The translations under genes were made by a program, and so were the position numbers. A DNA stretch of 43,848 nucleotides from Streptomyces sp. SM10 (GTDB lineage Bacteria > Actinomycetota > Actinomycetes > Streptomycetales > Streptomycetaceae): NCBI RefSeq assembly GCF_002910915.1, contig NZ_NEUF01000162.1, positions 1-43,848 of the forward strand, written 5' to 3'. Positions 24,450-34,991 of this stretch are shown here, piece after piece. Under the pieces are notes generated by a model, which ran no database searches, was not told where the DNA came from, and saw only the letters and a list, made by a program, of their open reading frames with translations. Numbering within the stretch: position 1 is the first letter of the stretch; each line of letters opens with the position of its first letter.

Positions 24450-25650
24450 TCCGTCGCCAACTGTGCCGTCAATCTCGTCATGGCGCTGCCCGCCATGGTC
24501 GTCCTGCTGGCCTCCCGCGTCATCCTCGGCCCCAACGTCTGGGTCCTGATGACCGTGCTCGGCGTCCTGGTGGCACCCAACTTCTTCCGCCTGATGCGCG
24601 GCATCGTCGCCAACGTGCGGGGCGAGCTGTACGTGGACGCCGCGAAGGTCTCGGGGCTGTCCGACGCCCGAATCGTCGCCCGGCACGTACTGACCGTCGT
24701 GCGCGGCCCCATCATCATCCAGGTGGCGCTCGTCGCCGCCATCGCCATTGCACTCCAGGCCGGTCTCGAATTCCTTGGCGTCGGCAGCGGATCGACGGCC
24801 ACCTGGGGCGCCATGCTCAACGAGGCGTTCCAGAACATCCAGCACGCACCCCTGCTCATCCTGTGGCCGGGGCTCGCCCTCACCAACTGCGCGCTCGTTC
24901 TCATGGCCGGGGCCGTGCGGGACGCGCTGGAGGAACATCCCCCGACCGCGGTCCGCCCGCCGCAGGCGCCCGCCCCTGCGGCGGCCGCAGTCCCGGAGGT
25001 TTCCGCCTGGCCGGAAACGCCCCGTGGGGCTCTTCTCTCCGTGCGCAGCCTCGCCGTCGCCTACGCACAGCCCGACGGCACAAATCGTCGGACTCGTCGG
25101 CGAATCCGGCTCGGGCAAGAGCCAGACCGCGTTCTCGATCCTCGGCATCCTGCCCGAGAGCGGCCGCGCCACGCACGGCAGCATCACGGTCAATGGCCGG
25201 GAGGCGGTCGGCATGAGCGAACGCGACCACCGCGCCCTGCGCGGCAAGACCGTCGGGTACGCCCCGCAGGAACCCATGAGCAATCTCGACCCCGCGTTCA
25301 CCATCGGCAGCCAGCTCATGGAACCCCTCCGCCACCACCTCGGGCTCACCCGCAAGGAAGCCACCGCCCGTGCCCTGGAACTCCTGCGCCTCGTGGAGAT
25401 TCCCGAGCCGGAACGCACCCTGCGCCTCTACCCGCACGAGATCTCCGGTGGCATGGCCCAGCGCGTCCTCATCGCTGGCGCGATGTCCTGCGACTCCGAA
25501 CTCCTGATCGCGGACGAACCGACCACCGCACTCGACGTACGGGTCCAGGCGGAGGTGCTCGGCCTGCTGCGCCTGCTCGATGCCGTACTCGACGATGCCC
25601 CCACCCGCGCCCCCTGGCAACACCGAGCAGCAAGGACCGCCACCGCATGA
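24450..25650 (+). pseudogene. Peptide/nickel ABC transporter permease-ATPase (DppC-DppD type), decayed
   Basis: The 5' half of the permease is missing; text begins in SVANCAVNLVMALPAMVVLL and continues through the EAA-type loop VDAAKVSGLSDARIVARHVL to the C-terminal membrane spans. A Pro/Ala linker leads into an ATPase start (LLSVRSLAVAYAQPDG), as in fused permease/ATP-binding proteins of Streptomyces. A deletion and phase change then joins to IVGLVGESGSGKSQ (Walker A). Signature ISGGMAQRVLIAGAM and Walker B LLIADEPTTALD follow, but the part after Walker B (switch histidine region) is lost. At least three deletions make it non-functional. Confidence 0.8.
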
Positions 25651-25820
25651 GCACCCAGGAAAACGCCGGTCCGACGGACGACCTGCTCGCCGTTCGGGAC
25701 CTGCGGGTCTCCTTCCCCGGCAAGGGATGGCGCGCCCCGGACACCGAAGTCCTCAAGGGCGTCGACCTCACCGTCCGGCCGGGTGAAACCCTCGGCCTGG
25801 TCGGTGAGTCGGGCTCGTAG
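25647..25820 (+). pseudogene. Truncated second peptide-transport ATPase (DppF type)
   Basis: ATG in a 4-base overlap with the preceding stop starts MSTQENAGPTDDLLAVRDLR, followed by TEVLKGVDLTVRPGETLGLV and GESGS, then TAG. The chain stops inside the Walker A motif, so only the first strand region of the ATPase remains. The start overlap shows the original dpp-type operon order. Confidence 0.8.
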
Positions 25821-25839
25821 GAGTGGCTTGCACCCCGAA

Positions 25840-26145
25840 ATGCCCGTCGCCATGGCCGACGGCATCACCAAGCAGATCCAGCACATCCGCCTCGGCGGCC
25901 GCGTCCTTGCAACCGACACCAGAACGGGACTCGCGGGGGCGCAGCCGTACGACACCTGATCGTGGGGGACGGGGCCAAGAGCCTCACGCGTCTCACCATC
26001 GACACCGACGGGGATCGTGGCAACGTGAGAGATTGGCGGCATTGACCGGGTCAAGGCCCGGTGCCGGCATCGACACCCCCACCGGACTGACGCACATCGC
26101 CGCGCGGGAGTACGACCAGGCCAACGGTCGCTTCATCAGCGCAGG
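25840..26145 (+). pseudogene. Rhs/Hint polymorphic-toxin remnants in scrambled order
   Basis: Three coding-like pieces in different phases: KQIQHIRLGGRVLATDTRTG (about 25870-25930) and RLIVGDGAKSLTRLTIDTDG (about 25950-26010), both like the Hint pretoxin-release domain of actinobacterial Rhs proteins. Downstream is PTGLTHIAAREYDQANGRFI (about 26075-26140), the conserved end of the Rhs core. In intact proteins the Rhs core end precedes Hint; here the order is reversed, so the pieces come from two genes or a rearrangement. No toxin domain or immunity gene is seen. Confidence 0.55.
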
Positions 26146-26173
26146 TCCGTTGCTGACACGGCGCCCGTCTACG

Positions 26174-26213
26174 GCAGAGGACCCGCACCCGCGTGTGCGG
26201 GTCCTCTTCTGCG
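26174..26213 (+). terminator. Strong intrinsic terminator hairpin
   Basis: Perfect 13-bp stem AGAGGACCCGCAC / GTGCGGGTCCTCT around a 6-base loop, followed by TCT. It lies just after the Rhs remnant and probably once ended that gene. Confidence 0.75.
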
Positions 26214-26527
26214 TGGCTTGGTGGTCAGCCGGAGGACTCGGATGCGCGGCCGGACCCAGGCTCGCGAGGCCGGAGACGTCGGGGCAGATGGCGGTTCACC
26301 TCGTCGACCAGACGTGGTGGGCGTGACACGGCCGACATCGGACGTTGCGAGGCCACTTCGGCGACAACCCTCCGTGAAGGCTGACGGGTACTCAGGCTTC
26401 CCTGACGTACCGTCAATCATTCAAGATCATCTTGCACGTGCGTTGCACAAGGTGCTGAAAAACAACAGTGATCAGTGGAGGGCTGTGAAGGTAGGTATCC
26501 GCAGGTCAGCTGGCATGTTTAGGTGCC
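26214..26527. other. Intergenic, nothing identified
   Basis: No coding frame with Streptomyces codon bias was found on either strand. This marks the join between the scarred accessory DNA on the left and the core-like genes on the right. Confidence 0.5.
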
Positions 26528-26551
26528 GTGCCCCTTGCCTCCAAGGGGCAC
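26528..26551 (-). terminator. Terminator of the MurA-like gene
   Basis: Perfect 10-bp stem GTGCCCCTTG / CAAGGGGCAC with a CCTC loop, 14 bases after the stop at 26565. Confidence 0.75.
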
Positions 26552-26564
26552 AACACCCCGCCCG

Positions 26565-28094
26565 TCAGATGTCCCGGAAGATCTCGATCTGCGCCCCCAC
26601 CGAGTTCAGCCGCTCCGCCAGCTCCTCGTAGCCGCGGTTGATGACGTAGACGTTGCGCAGCACCGACGTGCCCTCGGCCGCCATCATCGCCAGCAGCACG
26701 ACCACGGCCGGGCGCAGGGCAGGCGGGCACATCATCTCGGCGGCGCGCCAGCGGGTCGGGCCCTCGACCAGGACGCGGTGCGGGTCCAGGAGCTGGAGCC
26801 GGCCGCCCAGGCGGTTGAGGTCGGTGAGGTAGATGGCGCGGTTGTCGTAGACCCAGTCGTGGATCAGGGTCTGGCCGTGCGCGGAGGCGGCGATCGCCGC
26901 GAAGAACGGCACGTTGTCGATGTTCAGGCCCGGGAAGGGCATCGGGTGGATCTTGTCGATGGGTGCCTCGAGTTTGGAGGGCCGGACCGTCAGGTCCACC
27001 AGCCGGGTGCGGCCGTTGTCGGCGGCGTACTCCGCCGTGCGGTCGCAGTCGACGCCCATCTCCTCCAGGACCGCGAGCTCGATCTCCAGGAATTCGATCG
27101 GGACGCGACGGATCGTCAGCTCGGACTCCGTCACCACGGCGGCGGCCAGCAGGCTCATCGCCTCGACCGGGTCCTCGGAGGGGGAGTAGTCGACGTCCAC
27201 GTCGATCTCCGGCACCCCGTGCACCGTCAGGGTCGTCGTGCCGACGCCGTCGACGCGTACGCCGAGCGCCTCCAGGAAGAAGCACAGGTCCTGGACCATG
27301 TAGTTGGAGGACGCGTTGCGGATGACCGTCGTGCCGTCGTGGCGGGCGGCGGCCAGCAGGGCGTTCTCGGTCACCGTGTCGCCGCGTTCGGTCAGGACGA
27401 TGGGGCGGCCGGGCCTGATCCCGCGGTCGACCTGTGCGTGGTAGAGCCCGTCGGTCGCCGCGATCTCCAGGCCGAAGCGGCGCAAGGCGATCATGTGCGG
27501 CTCGATCGTGCGCGTGCCGAGGTCGCAGCCGCCGGCATACGGCAGGGTGAAGCGGTCCAGCCGGTGCAGCAGCGGGCCGAGGAACATGATGATGGAGCGG
27601 GTCCGGCGCGCGGCGTCCGCATCGATGGCCTCCAGCTCCAGCTGGGCGGGCGGCAGGATCTCGAGGTCGACGCCGTCGTTGATCCAGCGGGTGCGGACAC
27701 CGATGGAGTTGAGGACCTCCAGCAGCCGGAAGACCTCCTCGATACGGGCGACCCGGCGCAGGACGGTGCGGCCCTTGTTGAGCAGGGAGCCGCAGAGCAG
27801 CGCGACGCAGGCGTTCTTGCTCGTCTTGACGTCGATGGAGCCGGAGAGCCGGCGCCCGCCGACCACCCGCAGATGCATGGGGCCCGAATACCCGAGCGAC
27901 ACGATCTCGCTGTCGAGGGCTTCACCGATACGGGCGATCATCTCAAGGCTGATGTTCTGGTTGCCGCGCTCGATGCGGTTGACGGCGCTCTGGCTCGTGG
28001 CGAGCGCCTCGGCGAGCTGACTCTGTGTCCAGCCACGGTGCTGGCGGGCGTCACGGATGAGCTTGCCGATGCGTGCGAGGTAGTCGTCTTCCAT
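26565..28094 (-). CDS. XRE-HTH/UDP-GlcNAc 1-carboxyvinyltransferase (MurA-like) fusion
   Basis: A 509-residue protein. Residues about 8-62 form an XRE/Cro-type helix-turn-helix (GWTQSQLAEALATSQSAVNRIERG). Residues about 73-509 are an EPSP-synthase-type enolpyruvyl transferase fold like MurA, which transfers enolpyruvate from PEP to UDP-GlcNAc in peptidoglycan synthesis. The N-terminal KTSKNA motif (90-95) is kept, and the catalytic-loop cysteine is present in GGCDLGTRTIEPH (Cys190). About 440 residues for the enzyme part is normal for MurA. Streptomyces have a second MurA of this kind next to aconitase. The HTH may act as a regulator or as an autoregulatory domain; whether the enzyme part makes cell wall precursor in vivo is unknown. 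Confidence 0.9.
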   Translation of the reverse strand: MEDDYLARIGKLIRDARQHRGWTQSQLAEALATSQSAVNRIERGNQNISLEMIARIGEALDSEIVSLGYSGPMHLRVVGGRRLSGSIDVKTSKNACVALLCGSLLNKGRTVLRRVARIEEVFRLLEVLNSIGVRTRWINDGVDLEILPPAQLELEAIDADAARRTRSIIMFLGPLLHRLDRFTLPYAGGCDLGTRTIEPHMIALRRFGLEIAATDGLYHAQVDRGIRPGRPIVLTERGDTVTENALLAAARHDGTTVIRNASSNYMVQDLCFFLEALGVRVDGVGTTTLTVHGVPEIDVDVDYSPSEDPVEAMSLLAAAVVTESELTIRRVPIEFLEIELAVLEEMGVDCDRTAEYAADNGRTRLVDLTVRPSKLEAPIDKIHPMPFPGLNIDNVPFFAAIAASAHGQTLIHDWVYDNRAIYLTDLNRLGGRLQLLDPHRVLVEGPTRWRAAEMMCPPALRPAVVVLLAMMAAEGTSVLRNVYVINRGYEELAERLNSVGAQIEIFRDI

Positions 28095-28245
28095 GCCTGC
28101 ACGCTATCTCAGATATGAGATGAAGATCGCGGTGGGGTGTGCGGTTCGGGTGACCGTCGTGTGCCGGACCGCAGGGCGGGCGCCCGATTCGAGCATCGGA
28201 CGTGCCCCACGGCCCGGCGTGCCGGACTGCGCCGAACGGGTGGGC

Positions 28246-28443
28246 TCAGCTCCGGCGGCGACGCGTCGTCTTCCGCCAGCCGAAGGGCCCCGGCAGGTCC
28301 ATGGACGTGGTGCGCCGGCCGGTGCTGCTGTGGGTGCGCTTCGGGCCGTGCCGTCCACCCGTCGTGACGGACCACGAGCGGCGGTTGATGTTCAGCCGGA
28401 CGCCCGGAAGGATCTGGAAGCTCTTGCGGAATGTGAGCGGCAT
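28246..28443 (-). CDS. DUF4236 small basic protein
   Basis: A 65-residue protein reading MPLTFRKSFQILPGVRLNIN at the start, then WSVTTGGRHGPK and STGRRTTSMDLPGPFGWRK. This is the DUF4236 pattern (xFRKSxxxxPGVRLNxxxxG...GRRTxxxxPGTG). Function is unknown; members are small, basic and beta-rich. The ATG at 28443 follows GAGGAGG at ideal distance; an in-frame GTG at 28461 lies upstream of that site and is rejected. The gene stands alone, 150 bases upstream of the MurA-like gene on the same strand. Confidence 0.8.
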   Translation of the reverse strand: MPLTFRKSFQILPGVRLNINRRSWSVTTGGRHGPKRTHSSTGRRTTSMDLPGPFGWRKTTRRRRS

Positions 28444-28524
28444 CTGTGCCTCCTCTGTCACGGGTGCGGGTATCCCGAAGCGGCCCGCTCATGCGTGTCC
28501 GGCGTCCGGCGTCACGCCCCGGCG

Positions 28525-29011
28525 TCACACCCTCGGCCGGGCCGCCTCCTCCAGCAGCTCCAGGGCATGGCGGTAGGGGCGGGCCCGTCGCCCGGGTCAT
28601 CCCCATCTCGCAGGTCCGGTTGCACGAGGCGTGCGCCGCGTACTGTCCGGCCACGACCTCCGCCGCCTGGGCGGCGGTGGCCGAGGCGCTCAGTTCGGGG
28701 TGCAGCAGCCCGCGGCCACCGGCGAAGGCGCATCAGCCCCAGCTGTCGGGCACGTCCGCGGTGTCGGCGACCGCCCGGCCGGGCGCGACCAGGGCGTCGC
28801 CGCTCCCCAGGTGGACGGTCGAGCACGTCGGGTGCAGCGCCAGGGAGGCCAGCCTGCGCGGCTCGGGGAGACGGGGCAGCAGCGTGTCCACGGCGAACCG
28901 CACGCTGTCCGTGTACTCCATCGGCGCGTACCGTCCGCGTGCCTCGCAGGGGAGTGCGTCGAGCAGGTGCGTCAGGCCGTGCGTGCAGGACGAGGCGACA
29001 ACACGTACCTC
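28525..29011 (-). pseudogene. C-terminal Fe-S (CCG) part of a D-lactate dehydrogenase-like FAD oxidoreductase
   Basis: The minus strand reads VRVVASSCTHGLTHLLDALP, LALHPTCSTVHLGSGDALV, DVPDSWG, then TGA at 28733-28735, then CAFAGGRGLLHPELSASATA and ASCNRTCEMGMTRATG. Intact homologues have WGCCGFAGDRG, so the TGA takes the place of the first cysteine of the CCG pair. Near 28585 an extra C shifts the last part (RPYRHALELLEEAA) out of phase. The FAD domains and N-terminal ferredoxin-like part are absent. Truncation plus two lesions make it a pseudogene. Confidence 0.75.
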
Positions 29012-29432
29012 CGAGGAGTGAGACTCACCGCTGGGTAGATGTCGGGGCATGGGGCATGGATGAGGAACGCCGGGTCTCCGGGGGGCGAGGGGCACGACAT
29101 GCGGCGGAGAATTCCGCCGTTTCGATGCCGACCGGTGGAGATTGACTTCGCACTGAGGGTCGGGACCACCCCTGTTCACGTTTCGGTCAGCTGTCCCGTC
29201 GGGCGGTGAGGCGGCCCGCGGGGGGCTCCATGGTGGTCCCACCGGACCTCCGTCGGCCGTGGATGGGGTGCTCGGCGAGGCGAAGTCGCGCGGTTCGCGG
29301 TTGAGTTGACCGGGACTCGGTGGCCGGATGGGTGGGACGGCGGATCACGCGGGGGCAGGACGAAGATCTCCTGAAGTCGCCGGCTCCGCCGTGCCGGGGG
29401 AGCCGGAGCGTGACACGGTCAGGCTGGTCTGC
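29012..29432. other. Intergenic, nothing identified
   Basis: About 420 bases without coding bias on either strand, between the oxidoreductase remnant and the PucR fragment. No clear hairpin or repeat was noticed. Confidence 0.4.
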
Positions 29433-29565
29433 TCACCTGATGCCGAGCGCCAGGACGAAGTCCACCCGGTCGTGCAGGGTGGCCAGGCTGTGCCCCGTGA
29501 GCTGTTCGACGCGCTGGAGGCGGTAGCGCAGGGTGTTGACGTGGACGTGCAGGTGCTCCGCGCAC
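29433..29565 (-). pseudogene. C-terminal HTH of a PucR/CdaR-type regulator
   Basis: The minus strand ends LHVHVNTLRYRLQRVEQLTG followed by HSLATLHDRVDFVLALGIR and a stop. The H-x-N-TLRYRLxRxExLTG pattern is the PucR C-terminal DNA-binding helix-turn-helix. Nothing of the N-terminal sensor or GGDEF-like part is present upstream, where the text changes to a plus-strand fragment near 29570. Confidence 0.7.
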
Positions 29566-29574
29566 CGCTGCCAG

Positions 29575-29769
29575 GACCCGGACGCGCACGCCCTCGGCGA
29601 GGACGAGCTCCTCGCTCTGCCCGGCGCCGACGAGGAGAACCCGACCATGGCCCTGCCCTGCCGTACCGTCCTCGCCGCGGGACAGCGCACCGTCGAGGTC
29701 TCCGGACCGTACCTGCACGCCGCCGCCGCGGCCGTCCACGAGGGCTTCTGGACGGGGGCCGACGCATGA
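29575..29769 (+). pseudogene. C-terminal fragment of an unidentified plus-strand gene
   Basis: The plus strand reads DAHALGEDELLALPGADEEN and continues PTMALPCRTVLAAGQRTVEV to GFWTGADA and TGA with strong Streptomyces codon bias. An ATG overlapping the stop (29766) begins MSSRHPRTLIRNGS, which looks like the first residues of an amidohydrolase such as dihydropyrimidinase but decays at once. The pair is a leftover of an operon whose other parts are gone. Family of the first fragment not recognised. Confidence 0.45.
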
Positions 29770-29849
29770 GCTCCCGTCACCCCCGCACGCTGATCCGCAA
29801 CGGCTCCCGGCGGCCGCGTCCGTTCCTGGGTCGGCCTGGAGCACCTCTT

Positions 29850-30578
29850 CTACTGCTCCGAGGATGCGTTCAAGGCGGCGGCGGCGCTGGCCGACGAATG
29901 CCCGGCCCGGGCTTCCCGGCCCGGGTCCGGCCCCCGCAGGGCGTTGGTCAGCGGCGCCGCCACGCGCCACCCCGTCGCCTCGTACAGGGCGCGGCCCGCC
30001 GTCGTCGACGCCAGCAGGCCCACCGTGGCGCCCCGTTCGGCGGCGGTTCCGGTGAGGGTGTTCATGACCGCGCGGCCGAGCCCGCGGCGCCGGTGGGCCG
30101 GGTGGGTCTCGACCCTGTCGACGACGGCCGCGGTGCCGTCGATCGAGACCTGGCCGTGTGCGGCGGTGGTGCCGTCGGGGTCGTGCACCCGTGCGTGGGC
30201 GACGCCGGAGCGGGTCCAGGTACGGAGCCGGTAACCAGTGGGGAGCGGCGGTGGTGTGCGGACGGCGTCGTGACGCAAGGCGGTGGACATGAGGAAACCG
30301 GGCGTGCCGGTGAGGGCCCAGCCCGGCGCGATCCAGGAGGCGAGCGACTCGGCCGGCACGAATGCCTTGAGCCTGACGCCGGGGACGGTGGCGCTCGCGG
30401 TGAGCGCCCGTACGTTCGCCTCGTCCGCGGAGGGCAGGATGTGGCTCACGGGGTGGCCGGGGAGTCCGATCGTCACCGTGAAGCCCCAGGGCTTCGAGCT
30501 CGGTTCGCCGGCGCCGCGCGAGAGGGCCCAGCCGTGGACCCACGCCCGCACGGCCTCGGAGGTGGTGGTGAACAACAT
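29850..30578 (-). CDS. GNAT-family N-acetyltransferase
   Basis: A 242-residue protein with a C-terminal GNAT domain. The acetyl-CoA loop reads RVETHPAHRRRGLGRAVMNTL at about 155-175 (RxxGxG/A signature), followed by GATVGLLASTTAGRALYEATGW at about 183-205. The N-terminal 110 residues resemble the weak GNAT-like half seen in tandem proteins. AGAAGG lies 5 bases before the ATG at 30578. The substrate cannot be told. The last 20-25 residues (after PLTNALRG) are Ala/Ser-rich and correspond to the antisense of a coding-like plus-strand piece, so the C terminus may have been altered by a junction near 29935. Confidence 0.85.
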   Translation of the reverse strand: MLFTTTSEAVRAWVHGWALSRGAGEPSSKPWGFTVTIGLPGHPVSHILPSADEANVRALTASATVPGVRLKAFVPAESLASWIAPGWALTGTPGFLMSTALRHDAVRTPPPLPTGYRLRTWTRSGVAHARVHDPDGTTAAHGQVSIDGTAAVVDRVETHPAHRRRGLGRAVMNTLTGTAAERGATVGLLASTTAGRALYEATGWRVAAPLTNALRGPDPGREARAGHSSASAAAALNASSEQ

Positions 30579-30817
30579 GCGAGCCTTCTCTGGGCGGAGG
30601 GTGGTCGGTGAGCCGCTGCCTCTCCGGGCACCGGGGAGTGCTGCGCACGGTGATCACGCGTCACGCTCGGGCGCACCGGTCCGCCCGCACCGCCGAGGAC
30701 GGCCCCTCCGGATCCGGACGGGATCCGTCCGGACCTGGTTCGTGGCCGTGCGTCATCGCGGAGTGGCACCGGACACGGACTCCCGGGCATGACCGCGCGG
30801 CGGCGATGTACTAGAGT

Positions 30818-30835
30818 TATCTCGACATCGAGATA
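30818..30835 (+). promoter_or_regulatory. 18-bp palindrome TATCTCGA-CA-TCGAGATA upstream of acnA
   Basis: A perfect inverted repeat with a 2-base centre lies about 145 bases before the aconitase start. MarR-family regulators bind such sites; in S. coelicolor the MarR protein TamR is reported to control aconitase, which makes it a candidate. The identity of the factor is inferred. Confidence 0.6.
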
Positions 30836-30864
30836 TCTGCCGAAGCGCACCGCAGCCGCCGCTC

Positions 30865-30892
30865 GGTAAGGGTTACCTAACTAATCCTTACC
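30865..30892 (+). promoter_or_regulatory. Second palindrome GGTAAGGGTTA-cctaac-TAATCCTTACC upstream of acnA
   Basis: The 11-base arms match at 10 positions around a 6-base centre. The AGGTTAGG-like flavour recalls DmdR/IdeR iron boxes, and aconitase is an Fe-S enzyme, but the match to the consensus is loose. It may overlap the promoter, about 90 bases from the start codon. Confidence 0.45.
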
Positions 30893-30978
30893 TTAGCGGA
30901 TGGTGGGGGCCGCAGGCGGCGCCGGCCGCACATGAGGCGCGGCGCGGTTGAACGCGCACATTGAAGAAGGAGACTGTC

Positions 30979-33693
<2,715 letters not shown>

Positions 33694-33710
33694 CGGATCC
33701 GGTAGGCAGT

Positions 33711-33739
33711 AAGGGCCGCACCCATGGGGTGCGGCCCTT
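33711..33739 (+). terminator. Terminator of acnA
   Basis: AAGGGCCGCACC-catg?-type hairpin: stem AAGGGCCGCACCC / GGGTGCGGCCCTT around a short AT-containing loop, 18 bases after the acnA stop. Confidence 0.85.
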
Positions 33740-33761
33740 CGCCGTTAGGCTCGAGGGTCTG

Positions 33762-34991
33762 ATGAAGAACAATCTCGCCTCTCCCGCGGCCAAGGCCGGG
33801 CACGAGTCCGTGCGGCGTCACAACCTCAGCCTGGTCCTGCGGACCGTCCGTGACGAGGGTGAGGTCACCCGGGCCAGGGTGGCGAGCCTCGTGGGGCTCA
33901 CCAGGGCAGCCGTCTCCTCCCTCGTCGAGGAACTCCTCGCCGTCGGCTGCCTCAGTGAGTCCGGCAAGACCTCCAGCGGATCCGCCGGACGCCCCGGCAC
34001 CGTCCTGAAGCTCGCGCGGACGGGCCCCGCCGGACTCGGCGTGGAGATCAACATCGACTACGTCTCCGTCTGCGCCGTCGACCTCACCGGCACCGACCGT
34101 GTCCGCGTCACCGAGCACACCGACCACCGCGACGTCCCGCCCGCCGACGTCCTGGCCCACGCGGCCCGGCTCACCAACCGCGTCATCGCCTCCACCCAGG
34201 AACAGGAACTACGGGTGGTCGGCGTGGAGTTGGCACTGCCCGGCCTGGTCTCCGGCGGCGTCGTCCGACAGGCACCCAACCTCGGCTGGAGCAGGGTCGC
34301 GGCCGAGGGCATCTTCGGGCAGGCGCTGAGCACCCTGCGCCCCGCCGGGCGGGCCCTGGCCGTCGGCTCCGACAACGAGGCCAACCTGGCGGCCCTGGCC
34401 GAGCTGTGGTTCGGCGGTCTCGGTGGCGTACGCACCTTCCTCTACGTCACGGGTGAGATCGGCGTGGGCGGCGCGCTCGTGGTGAACGGCGAGATGCTGC
34501 GGGGTGCCCACGGCTTCGCCGGCGAGATCGGCCACGTCGTCGTCGACCCGCGGGGCCCGCTCTGCCGGTGCGGCGCGCACGGCTGCCTGGAGCAGTACGC
34601 AGGCCGCGCAGCCCTCCTGCGGGCGGCCGGCATCGACCCGGACACCGGGGTGCGCGGGATCGCCGAGCTGGAACAGCGCGCCGCGGCCGGCCAGGAGCGG
34701 GTCGTGTCGGCGCTGAGCGAGGCGGGGGACCGACTCGGCGTGGTCCTGGCCGGCGCGGTCAACCTGTTCGACCCGGAGGCGGTCGTCCTCGGCGGGCTGT
34801 ACCGCACCCTGATCCCCTGGCTGGAGAAGTCCGCCGACGCCCAGCTCACGGCCCGGGTCGTCTCCGGCCGCTGGCACGAGAACGGCAGCCGGCTGCGGGC
34901 GTCCTCCGTCTCCGGCGACGCGGCGCGGGGCGCGGCGGCCCGGGTGATGTACGAGGTGATGGAGAACCCGGCGGCGTACGCCCTGAGGTGA
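33762..34991 (+). CDS. ROK-family transcriptional regulator
   Basis: A 409-residue protein: an N-terminal winged helix-turn-helix (about 20-75, VTRARVASLVGLTRAAVSSLVEELL) and a sugar-kinase-like ROK domain (about 90-400). The zinc-binding ROK signature reads GHVVVDPRGPLCRCGAHGCLEQ, with the CxCx4C spacing. The ATP/sugar pocket remnants ALPGLVSGG and YVTGEIGVGGALV are present. ATG at 33762 lies right after the acnA terminator with GAGGG 4 bases upstream; a longer frame from 33729 would begin inside the hairpin and is rejected. ROK regulators of this type respond to sugars such as xylose or glucose derivatives. The xylose isomerase and sugar operon 4-9 kb away are possible targets, but nothing in the sequence proves it. 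Confidence 0.9.
   Translation: MKNNLASPAAKAGHESVRRHNLSLVLRTVRDEGEVTRARVASLVGLTRAAVSSLVEELLAVGCLSESGKTSSGSAGRPGTVLKLARTGPAGLGVEINIDYVSVCAVDLTGTDRVRVTEHTDHRDVPPADVLAHAARLTNRVIASTQEQELRVVGVELALPGLVSGGVVRQAPNLGWSRVAAEGIFGQALSTLRPAGRALAVGSDNEANLAALAELWFGGLGGVRTFLYVTGEIGVGGALVVNGEMLRGAHGFAGEIGHVVVDPRGPLCRCGAHGCLEQYAGRAALLRAAGIDPDTGVRGIAELEQRAAAGQERVVSALSEAGDRLGVVLAGAVNLFDPEAVVLGGLYRTLIPWLEKSADAQLTARVVSGRWHENGSRLRASSVSGDAARGAAARVMYEVMENPAAYALR

Noticed and set aside
26420..26460. Palindrome-like CTTGCACGTGCGTTGCACAAG as an attachment site
   Set aside because: The arms do not pair properly (CTTGCAC against GCACAAG) and no second copy was seen.
26523..28118. 531-codon plus-strand frame opposite the MurA-like gene
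   Set aside because: Antisense shadow; low-complexity Val/Asp/Gln/Arg text and no ribosome site.
29419..30657. 412-codon minus-strand frame across the GNAT gene
   Set aside because: Different phase from the GNAT domain; Arg/Pro/Gly-rich text without motifs.
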